Below, one piece after another: positions 21,601 to 28,787 of a DNA stretch of 28,787 nucleotides (the stretch's first letter is position 1; every line of letters starts with the position of its first letter). Origin of the DNA: Mnemiopsis leidyi (lineage: Eukaryota; Ctenophora; Tentaculata; Lobata; Bolinopsidae); assembly GCA_000226015.1 (NCBI GenBank), contig JH155468.1, positions 183,772-212,558 on the forward strand, in the 5' to 3' direction. Made by a program: the position numbers and the translations under genes. The notes below the pieces were generated by a model that saw only the letters and a program-made list of their open reading frames with translations, did no database searches and was not told the DNA's origin.

Positions 21601-24600
21601 ATAAAAGAATAAAAGTTTACCGAGCCAAAAAACCGGACCTTCTTACAGCAGATAAAATAACTCTGGTAAAACTTAGATTTTTCTAATTCCAATTTAGCAC
21701 GGTTGATATAATCCGAGAGCGTCTGTCAAATTCGTCAAGTGGTAGCTTTAATGGTAGAGCTTATAACTGTTTCGGCTGTACAATTAAGTCAGACAGGCAA
21801 TATGTTATGATCGAGGAGGTTGATTTAGAATCGGAGAGATGGAAACCTAGCGCCCGCCAGGGGCCTTACAAAGCGGGCGTAATTCTTGTTCCAATATAAT
21901 CAATATCAATTGATCTTTTTCACGTATTTTGCTACCCGCTCAGGATTCTGTGCTGAATAGCTATATATTCGATTTCGTATAACCTGAAAAAGAGCTGCAT
22001 TGAACGGATGAAATGCTTTATCTCTGCGAAAAACTGCCCAGTGTTAGAAAAAACAAATGTGGGGGATCACTTCACTAACGAGGATCGGTTAAATAATCAC
22101 AGTCTTATGTATCACAATCTTATTCAACTGATTTCACGCGAAAAGCCTTAAAAATATCTATATACTAGATGTCGAACAATAAGGAAAAAATGTTTTAAAA
22201 CGATATTTCTAAAGGAACATAGAGTTATGTCGACTGCAGATTCGTACGAGATTGAAGAATCTCAACTATATTCCTAGAGAACAAAACATCCAATCAAATC
22301 ATTTTGCCGAGTATATTGTTGCCGAGTATATTGTTGCGAACCGAGTAGTAGTACAAACATCGCGCTCTCTCTCTCTCTCTCTCTCTCTGAGGTTCTAAAA
22401 TATATTCAGAGCAAAGTGCACGTTGAGGAAGAAATGAAGTCCCGTAGGGCTGTACAAGGTGTTACACGGCTCAATAGAGTTGCTAAAGTAACGTCTCGTG
22501 GTTTTGTTACGCACATCCAAAGGTTTCGTGATTTTGTTACGCACCACGTCACCACGAAACGGAGAGAAGAATCGGTCACGTAACAATTGCTCCATCATGG
22601 TAAGTAGTTAAAGCTACCGCCCCTGCATACATATATGATTCATAACACATCAGCAACTCTATTGTCGCGCTGATACCAGTGTGTCGCAGCTCAATGCTGA
22701 ACGGTAGACGGATATTATGGTTAGAACGATAGACGGATATACTGATACAAAAACTCTATGCACCGATTAATTAATCACGGACTTATACCATAATTGAAGT
22801 TTAAACTGCGGTTGATGATTTGTTATTTTCGAATTTAGTATGAAATATGTATTTTCTGACAGAAGATACAATTTGACTGTGATTGTGGCGCAACATTGAT
22901 GATTAAAATCGATACTGTGCTATCGATACCGAAGATAAGTCATAAGGTGCTCAGCAGGAAGACGGCTAGCTAATTGTTATAGTTGATAGTTAGTTGATAA
23001 CTAATTACTATTGTTAATAGTTTGTAGTTAATACTTTATAGCAAGCTAATAACTAATTATCATAGTTGATAGTCTAAACTTATAGTTCATTTGCTGGTCC
23101 AGGCTAAGCAGGCACACAATTCAACACGTTGTGTTCGCGCGGCGCGCGTGTTAAAAGCCGCGCAACTATGCTTCGTCATTGAACTGGATATCAGATATTG
23201 TTATGCGGCGGCTCAAAAAAATTTGTGAAGACTGTTTTCAGTAGGATTGAGACTTTCACACTGTCACACTGTGACATGTGCCACACTCCTATTCGTCACA
23301 CTGTCACACTTAAATCTGAACCACTCAAATCTGAACACATGTCACACTGTGTGACAGTGTGACAGTCTCAGTTCTATTCACTGCTTTATAAGAAAAAAAT
23401 GGTTGGGACAATTGCAATTCATGGTTTTGGTCTCAAGCTTGTCAAATGACATAAAAATGGACCCCGTATTATATTGAATACTTACAGAGTAAAGAACTTG
23501 AATGATCAGCCCCGCTACATAAAAAGACGGGCCGAACTCAGCGACAGAAAACGTGTAATAGACCAACAAGGTTATCAGAATTCCACCTGAGAGGAAAATT
23601 TGAAAATTTAGTAAATAAAAACAGAAATATAAATGTGCGTTATTTGTAACAACGCTGGGAACTGTAATAAATTAAGGCCTGCCAGTTTTCATACCCTACA
23701 CTGCCGCAAGAATTTAATAATCTTAAGCACCAACATTTGCGTTTAAAACCCGAACCACCAATGACCAATGTAAGAAATTTAGAAGACTTGAACTTACTGA
23801 AGATTCGGGGGAAGACACCTCCGACGTAGGTGTTGAGAGGGAATTGAGAGTTTGTGTACTTCGTTATTATCAGTGGCAGTAGGACCTGGAATTGTTATGA
23901 TGTTGACATTGTCACTTCAATTGTTCGATAATACACAGAAAATCATCATAGGCATTAATGTCAGATGTTTAATGCCTCTGAAACACTTATGTTAAGTTCA
24001 ATCAGTTCAAGTAGTAAGTAGAAGTGTAAGTATTTAGTACAAGTAGAACAAATACAAGTAAAAGTACAAGTCATATCCAAATACAAGTACAACTCCAAAT
24101 AAAAGTACAAGTACAAGTACAAGTACAAGTACAAGTACAAGTACAAGTACAAGTACAGTACAAGTACAAGTACAAGTAAGGTTACACCTACCTGCAGAGG
24201 AATTAGTAATGCACTAAGTGTCACTAAATTATCTTTAGACAATCCTGCCTCCATCAACTTAAGTCCCGTCAGGGAGTCCAGCGGGGCGAAAGAGGCCTGA
24301 AATACCGGACATTTAAGTTCGTAATAAGTTCGTAATAAGTTCACAATAAGTTCATAATAAGTTCATAATAATTTCATAATAATTTCATAATAAGTTTATA
24401 ATAAGTTCATAATAAGTTCATAATAAGCTAATAATAAGTTCATAATAAGCTAATAATAAGTTCGTAATAAGTTCATAATAAGTTCATTAAGTTCATAATA
24501 AGTTCATAATAAGCTTATAATAAGTTCATAGTAAGCTTATAATAAGTTTATAGTAAGTTCATAATAAGTACATAATAAGTACATAATAAGTTCGTAATAA

Positions 24601-27441
24601 GCTAATAATAAGTTCGTAATAAGTTCATAATAAGTTCATAATAAGTTCATAATAAGTTCATAATAATGACATATCTATATTGACTACACGATAGTGTCAA
24701 TATGAATATTGGAATTTTCCATGTTTTTGTTATTAATGTATCTATGTTATCATACCTTAATGACAAAGATACAGCCGATGTAAACCAGAACACTTTTTAG
24801 TCGAATAATCTTCATCATACTTTTATAAGTTTCCACAAATCTGAAAAATGTACCTACAATTGACACATTGATAGCCACAAACATTATTCCACTGGTTCAA
24901 TTCCACTAAAATAATATAAATACCACTGTTATAAATTCACATACTGTCCTTAAAACATACGGCTCTCAATAATCAAAATGGGATAAATATACTATCACAA
25001 ATAAAATCAAGTGGTTCTAAGAATACTTATACATCCAGAACATACAATAGCCCTACAGTGTAAAGCATGAAACTAGTCCTGAAGACTAAGTAGTAAACAG
25101 CAGTAAACATACCCTTCATCTTGCTCGCTTATGTCCACGTCCTTCTCCCGCACAAATATGGCAACAAAAGTGGTCGTCAATATGAACACTACACCCCAGA
25201 ATCTCAGGTAGGACTGAAGGTAGTGTAGGTCACGTTAGTGATTACACATACATATTAAATACACAGGTACTTATCACAGGTATTAATTACACAGTTACTC
25301 ATTACACAGTTACTCATTACACAGTTACTCATTACACAGTTGTTAATTTCACAGGTACTAATTACACAGGTATTAATTACACAGTTACTAATTACACAGG
25401 TATTAATTACGCAGATATTGATTAAACGAAGAAGGTTTCAGATGTTAGTTTTTATTTAGGTTAGCCATATGACTAGAATAAAGATATACGATTTAAAAAC
25501 AAACATACGATTTATATCTCAGAGCCGAATGACTTAATTGCCCGATAACATAGCAGATCTGCACAAAAACAAAACATTACCACACACCTACCTCCATGGT
25601 AACACAGCCGACATCCAACTCCACACTCCTAAACAAGTTACAGAACATGGGACTCTCCAGGGCCAGGAATCCCAGGTAACCGAAGAAGTAGCCGACTGTT
25701 TGTCCTACTGAGTTGCAGGTGCTGGCCCAGCCCACGTTACGACTTGACAACATGGTCAGAGCCCAGCTGTGTGAGGGAGGTTATTAGGGTTATTTGATCA
25801 AGAGGACGTATTAAACGAACATATTGACTTGAGTGTAAAGAATTGAGCTTGGACGGAACCCAGCTGCTTCAGTTCCTTGTTTAACATGCCGTTCAGCAAG
25901 GACATTCACAGCTTTAGCCGAGGCGGGGCACATAACTCGCTTCCGTAACTCATTGTCAAATGTTGAATATATACTTGTCTCATCCACAAGATATATCCTT
26001 GTGTTTTAGTAATGAATAAAGTAGTCGCTCAGACTTCAGTTGACCGGAGGTTAAAGTTAAAATAAAGTGAGAATAAAAGAATAGAACTTTAAACTTGCTC
26101 GACCAACTGGAATGTGTTTACTTATGAAAGAAACTACAAAATATTAGTGCAGTTTAAGTTACCCGTCGACAGCGATGTCCTGAGTAGCAGCGAGAAAAGT
26201 GAGGAAACAGAACCACCCTGCCAAAACACCCACTTGGATCTCCCCTGATGGGTTTTAATTTATAACTTTATCTTTCTTTTAAATATCTCATCAATTTTAA
26301 TATTACTATTATTATCTTATCAATTTATCTTTACCTTTAGCTAGTACGAGACTAGAATCAACCAAGACACGATTCTAAACTTTAAAAATCTAAAATTGCT
26401 CATTTTTGAACCCTATAACAATGTCTGAAATTACGACCAGGATTATAAAGCCCACTGTACCTCCGTTGTTGCCGAGGGCGTCCCCGATGACAGAAGGGAT
26501 GTACAACATAGCCACACCGATACAGTATTGCAGTGGAACCAGCCAAGATTTCCTCCTGCCCAGTTTGGTGCTGTACACACAGTCGACTAGAGGTGCCCAC
26601 AATAACTTGCAGCTGTGGGTAGAAGAAGGATTGTAGTGAGATATGGGCAGTGTAAGGTTTTGTTATTAAATTAGAAATTGTATCATTAATTGTATCATAG
26701 CATGATTTATAACCACCAAACTAAGCATGGCAGAAGAAGATTTTCATAATCTACAAGAATACACCCCTGAGGAGATAGGAAAAGTTGCGCAAATAGAATA
26801 CCTTAAGGACCAAGAAAAGCTGCACATACACAATACCTGAAGGGATAAGAAACGATACTGAAGGCAGCTTGTTGACTATATCCTGATATTTTCTGTTGTA
26901 TCATTATTGGAATACTGCTCGATAGTCCGAGAGGCACGCCTGTAAATAAGAATATTGTTCAAACTGCAATACTTGAGCGAGACAACGCGATTATCAGTAC
27001 TATTTCAGTTTTATCTATCAATGATTTCATACATTCACCATTTTATTTTACCTAACTGATTTGGCAATGTCACACTTGTTGAACGTTACCTTGCAACACA
27101 TAGAGGAACATCAGTACACAGACACTGAAAAAGTCTGATCCAAGACCGAAGTATCCTAAATTCTGGGACATATCTTTCTGATCTGGGGGAGTGTCTTGGG
27201 GAGCGGGTCCTGCTGAGGTGGAGGTCTCTGTCTTTGTAGCCTGGACAGAGTTGTTTTTAGTTTAACTGTCAAGTCCTGACATTTCACATTTTTCCTGGAA
27301 ACAAGACTAAGAACTTTATTCATATTGATTGCGAAACTTTACAAATAAAATAAAATTTACCGTGGTGGAATCTGGTTTGCGACTACGGAGATTGTATTTG
27401 TGGATTGGTGTGTTTTCCGTTTCTTCTACGGAACTGACCAT
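15681..27441 (-). CDS. SLC33A1: Acetyl-CoA transporter SLC33A1 (AT-1), 14 coding exons
   Basis: Minus-strand exons: 27361-27441, 27090-27240, 26837-26939, 26461-26612, 26163-26244, 25592-25766, 25113-25213, 24756-24840, 24192-24296, 23798-23885, 23486-23586, 17700-17811, 16393-16493, 15681-15818. Every junction is GT-AG and in phase: 524 residues as read, against about 549 in human. The family imports acetyl-CoA into the ER/Golgi lumen for protein and ganglioside acetylation; it has a major-facilitator-like fold with many membrane helices. Recalled family motifs are present: LLWAPLVD (115-122), GRRKSWLVP (130-138), TQDIAVDGW (183-191), ASTCNSVGQT (204-213), DSLTGLKLM (317-325), GGTYMTLLNT (431-440), LWLVD in exon 13, and TDGFF (492-496). 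After F496 the frame departs from the family and ends at TAA; the next frame over encodes a hydrophobic helix, so a one-base indel in the A7 run at 15768-15774 is likely. Intron 11 (17812-23485) contains a GPCR gene. An acceptor-like CTTATCAG lies 6 nt before the ATG. Confidence 0.93.
15821..16132. repeat. 52-bp minisatellite in SLC33A1 intron 13
   Basis: Six head-to-tail copies start GTTGAAG at 15821, 15873, 15925, 15977, 16029 and 16081, exactly 52 bp apart. Copies 2-4 are nearly identical; the last two are diverged. Copy 1 is the splice-acceptor region of exon 14. On the transcript strand each of the well-conserved copies carries a pyrimidine tract (CTCTCTTCAAC) and a branchpoint-like CTACTAAG. 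Copies 2-5 have AT where the real acceptor has AG; copy 6 keeps AG followed by ACATGTA, as at the real site. Confidence 0.9.
17325..17376. repeat. Perfect 16-bp stem hairpin in SLC33A1 intron 12
   Basis: AAATCAGATACAAAAC (17325-17340) and GTTTTGTATCTGATTT (17361-17376) are exact reverse complements around a 20-nt loop that has its own short palindrome (CCATACATGG). The stem is too short for a typical animal pre-microRNA and sits beside a tandem array, so replication slippage is an equally good origin. Confidence 0.6.
17380..17690. repeat. Degenerate CAGACAGATTTA array in SLC33A1 intron 12
   Basis: About 300 bp of imperfect repeats built from ACAGACAGATTTA, ACAGATATAAAA and similar words. The array ends about 10 bp from the 5' splice site after exon 12 (17700), on the intron side. 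Repetitive peptides appear in both strands' open frames here and are not genes. Confidence 0.8.
17812..19317. other. SLC33A1 intron 11, part left of the GPCR
   Basis: Intronic sequence with respect to SLC33A1 and downstream of the GPCR stop. It holds a 32-bp tandem repeat (18631-18707) and a single CACGTG (about 19028). No exon with SLC33A1 homology is missing from the protein at this point, so the gap is a true intron. Confidence 0.5.
18631..18707. repeat. 32-bp tandem repeat, about 2.4 copies
   Basis: CTTCGGTACCCACTTCATAC recurs at 18631 and 18663 and starts again, slightly altered (CTTCGGTAGCC), at 18695. It lies in SLC33A1 intron 11. Confidence 0.8.
19318..20493 (-). CDS. Rhodopsin-like (class A) GPCR, orphan
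   Basis: One uninterrupted frame of 391 residues with seven hydrophobic helices at about 87-112, 126-150, 163-190, 206-226, 251-276, 293-322 and 334-360. Class A landmarks: VADLLVG in helix 2 (D140, position 2.50); C160 before helix 3 and C241 in loop 2 for the usual disulphide; FRI (184-186) where DRY is expected; CHLP in helix 6 (310-313, H in place of the CWxP tryptophan); CPHLY in helix 7 (346-350) where NPxxY is expected. Possible N-glycosylation sites are N64, N84 and N229. The first 20 residues (SLCFIVFLNSFLA) look like a signal peptide. A strong acceptor-like site (TTTTCTTTTACTTTAG) ends inside codon 69, so Met78 could be the start of a shorter form in an upstream-spliced mRNA. The ligand is unknown; the altered DRY, CWxP and NPxxY motifs suggest a divergent lineage. 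It lies wholly within SLC33A1 intron 11 on the same strand. Confidence 0.88.
   Translation of the reverse strand: MERTTTSLCFIVFLNSFLASNTPSPSALVHTKSDPQSTPYSVGDNKGPHGVIWLMIGTDPPLNNFSFTLAHTGTRSDMAESGSNKTTFIVSIVMTSVACFLGPIFIPVNVRAASSFINISRNKQPMFLLFGTVNVICVADLLVGIVEGVSFWFVVPESGCQILGGCQVITFFSLSSTLSTVCVFRITAVVKPSLYKKLAKQRLLVKVIAGIFTFSLVLSAMLILSNTLNFSYVGPPYSTGCSLFMVQDWFHIYGSLLNMTIIFINLLLINTYYILHRFFGATISTSEHVRAMRKGALFVTSLSTVCYFLCHLPTIITYTVLGIDNTLVLKLESPYRLILDFVLLWCPHLYSCVLPLCLVTGSTLERVGAAAKVTSQFRMRSLQRPRPITEQ
22365..22388. repeat. (CT)12 microsatellite
   Basis: Twelve uninterrupted CT dinucleotides. Upstream, TTGCCGAGTATATTG is doubled (about 22309-22336). Confidence 0.95.
22660..22745. repeat. Diverged copy of the left-edge inverted-repeat family
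   Basis: It starts ATTGTCGCGCTGATACC and continues with GCAGCTCAATGCTGAACG, GGTAGACGGATAT and AGACGGATAT, matching the order of words in the arms at 370-460 and 1346-1263 (reverse). A solitary arm in SLC33A1 intron 11 about 22 kb away supports a dispersed element family. Confidence 0.6.
23242..23378. repeat. Inverted repeat of CACTGT words
   Basis: The left arm (about 23242-23280, TAGGATTGAGACTTTCACAC onward) pairs with the right arm (about 23334-23378), whose reverse complement begins TAGAACTGAGACTGTCACAC. Both arms run into CACTGTCACA repeats and end in GACATGTG. This could be a small MITE or a palindromic expansion. It ends about 110 bp from exon 11, inside intron 11. Confidence 0.55.
24104..24178. 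repeat. (ACAAGT)n hexamer array in SLC33A1 intron 9
   Basis: About twelve near-perfect ACAAGT units with one 1-2-base slip (AAGTACAGTACAAG). A looser version extends left to about 24020. The array stops about 13 bp from the exon 9 donor. The leucine-tyrosine run in the minus-strand frame 23961-24344 is this repeat read through from exon 9 and is not protein. Confidence 0.9.
24313..24667. repeat. 11-bp AATAAGTTCAT array filling SLC33A1 intron 8
   Basis: About 32 units of AATAAGTTCAT, with variants such as AATAAGCTAAT and AATAAGTTCGT and one truncated unit. The array occupies most of the 459-bp intron between exons 9 and 8. Confidence 0.92.
25260..25422. repeat. 15-bp TTACACAGTTACTCA array in SLC33A1 intron 6
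   Basis: About eleven 15-bp units alternating between ATTACACAGTTACTC and ATTACACAGGTATTA forms, in the intron between exons 7 and 6. Confidence 0.88.
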
Positions 27442-28143
27442 AGCTTTCTGATAAGGGTTTTGGAGTACTGAAACTCGTTATCTTATTTCATAATGAACTA
27501 GTTGTAGGATATAATCTTGCATCCAAGACAAATTAAAGCAGAGTCATAGTCACGAGATGTTTTTTAAACAAGTTATGGAAAAACAATGATACAATTGTTA
27601 TAATAAGACTAGCGTTAGTCAACTTTATTACAAATGCACTAAAAGAAATCTAAGTTAAATCCCTAAAAAAATAATGAAAACGAACTCGGTCAATCTCAAA
27701 TCATTTCAATAAGTTAGTATCTAATTTAACGTCGATTAAGCAATTCTACCCTGAAATTTGGGTAAAATCACTTAAATAACGCTAAGTTAAGTTCAATTCT
27801 AAGTTCAATCTGCATGTAAAGATCGAAGCCAATGCTGGTTAAGGATATAATACATTACTGCTGCACTTGTTTCATAAATTGGTATTGTTATCAATAAGAT
27901 TGAATATTGTAATCCAGGGCTAGAACCTAAACCATATTCAACCGTGAATGTAAAACAAGAAATAAAAGATAAAACTTTAGATTCGATTGCCTATGTTCAA
28001 TGTTGTCATTTCGAACACAAACACATTATGTCTAACTCTCAATTAAGCAATCTTCAATTATCCGATTTCCTGTCTCTTAGCCACTACCAAAACGGTAAAT
28101 CATATTGAACGGAGTTTGCACAAAGCTATCCTTGAAAATCCCC
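27442..28143. other. Gap between the DHX33-like gene and SLC33A1
   Basis: About 700 bp separate the helicase stop from the SLC33A1 start, both reading left. It should hold the helicase 3' UTR (an AATAAA on the minus strand lies near 27622-27627) and the SLC33A1 5' region. No exon or clear promoter motif was recognised. Confidence 0.45.
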
Positions 28144-28787
28144 TCACGAAGCGCCTCCTAGTTCAACACCAGACGACCCAATGTCTTGTCCCTTGGCACT
28201 GACCAGCCGCTGATACCAACCCTCCTCAACCACACTGCAGGTCCGCAGGTAGTTAGCACTCGTCAGGACCATCTCATCGTACACTACCATCTGAGGAGCA
28301 CTCTCCGGAGGCAGCTGGCACAGTACCGACGAGGGGTGGAGTTTTGCTTGTTGTCGGTTAGACAGACTCACATAGGTGGAGTCTGGTTGTCGCACTGCCA
28401 CGTTGTCTAGGAGACCAAACAGCAGGGAAAAGCAGATATTTTCTTCCCATTTCTTACTTGTGATGAGTGGGACTCCAATCTTCTTGCAGATTTGTTTCAG
28501 TTGTTTCCGAACGTTTGCTGCTGTTTGCAGAGCACGCAAGTTGAGGTAATGTCTTTGGCACCAATCTGGATTAAAATTGTTCTCTTCCGCAGATTTATAG
28601 ACTCGGACTAAGGTCACATGGTCACTTGTTCTGTTATAAAACTTCTGTCTAACAGCAGTAGTGATATCTGATTTATTTTGAGGGTTGTAAAAGATAGAAT
28701 CGACAGATAACAAGGCTACAAGAGTGATCATGTCAGCTGAACAGGACAACTCCCGGGATTTTATTATCATCTTAGAGTAGTGAGGCG
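28144..28787 (-). CDS. DHX33: DEAH-box helicase C-terminus, DHX33-like (partial)
   Basis: Only the last 213 residues are in the window; the frame stays open to the right edge (PHYSK precedes the first internal Met), so the ATPase core lies outside. What is seen: the end of the HA2/ratchet region (ITLVALLSVDSIFYNP), the segment DHVTLVRVYKSA and a tryptophan-cysteine pair (PDWCQRHYLN) typical of DEAH helicases, then an OB-fold-type region with LHPSSVL and MVVYDEMVLTSANYLR, and a short tail ending GGAS. The pattern matches what I recall of DHX33 more closely than DHX40 or the splicing helicases. DHX33 unwinds RNA and acts in rRNA synthesis and RNA sensing in vertebrates. No intron interrupts this part. 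The paralogue choice is from memory; family membership is much surer. Confidence 0.85.
   Translation of the reverse strand, partial: PHYSKMIIKSRELSCSADMITLVALLSVDSIFYNPQNKSDITTAVRQKFYNRTSDHVTLVRVYKSAEENNFNPDWCQRHYLNLRALQTAANVRKQLKQICKKIGVPLITSKKWEENICFSLLFGLLDNVAVRQPDSTYVSLSNRQQAKLHPSSVLCQLPPESAPQMVVYDEMVLTSANYLRTCSVVEEGWYQRLVSAKGQDIGSSGVELGGAS

Larger units (their letters stand above)
20494..23485. other. SLC33A1 intron 11, part upstream of the GPCR
   Basis: Non-coding. It should contain the GPCR promoter if that gene is transcribed on its own. It also holds a TA run (about 21108), a hairpin TCGGTAAA/TTTACCGA (about 21582-21600), the CT microsatellite (22365-22388), a diverged copy of the left-edge repeat family (22660-22745) and an inverted repeat (23242-23378). 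The open frame 21176-21430 shows no domain. Confidence 0.45.

Noticed and set aside
24104-24178. Hexamer array as telomere-like sequence
   Set aside because: ACAAGT is not a telomere repeat, and the array lies within an intron.
23961-24344. Minus-strand frame with a long LYLYLY run
   Set aside because: The first part is SLC33A1 exon 9 (to 24192); the rest is the intronic hexamer array.
26390-26602. Treating the whole frame as one exon
   Set aside because: The tail beyond 26461 is intronic; see the exon 4 donor argument.

Overview
The window is eukaryotic and very probably from an invertebrate animal. It is AT-rich, and its genes are split by short GT-AG introns whose phases join without a break. 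The proteins are metazoan: an ETS transcription factor, the acetyl-CoA transporter SLC33A1, a rhodopsin-like GPCR and a DHX33-like DEAH helicase. AT-rich sequence, a divergent near-intronless GPCR and acceptor-like sites close to three start codons would suit a cnidarian or ctenophore, but this placement is inference at low confidence. No prokaryotic or viral gene was seen.

All four genes lie on the minus strand. From right to left: (i) 28144-28787 is the 3' end of a DHX33-like helicase, cut by the window edge. (ii) 15681-27441 is an SLC33A1 orthologue that I rebuilt as 14 coding exons. (iii) Its 5.7-kb intron 11 holds a complete GPCR gene (19318-20493) on the same strand. (iv) 6676-15680 has no gene I can support, but it carries many CACGTG boxes and several CRE palindromes, a probable ETS promoter with two CCAAT boxes, an E-box minisatellite and hairpins. 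(v) 4375-6675 is a six-exon ETS-domain gene of 486 residues with a tyrosine-rich C-terminus. (vi) 1-4300 is non-coding, with inverted-repeat elements near the left edge.

The most notable points are these. The last SLC33A1 exon seems to carry a one-base homopolymer frameshift that replaces the final membrane helix. A 52-bp minisatellite next to it appears to be made from that exon's own splice-acceptor region, and its farthest copy keeps an intact decoy acceptor. Five unrelated tandem arrays sit in introns of this one gene. CACGTG is strongly concentrated between about 7.1 and 14.6 kb. Acceptor-like sequences lie 2-25 nt before three of the start codons, which would fit spliced-leader trans-splicing or short 5' UTR introns.

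The genes do not form a pathway: transcription control, ER acetyl-CoA import, signalling and ribosome biogenesis or RNA sensing. Their link is physical, through nesting and shared orientation.
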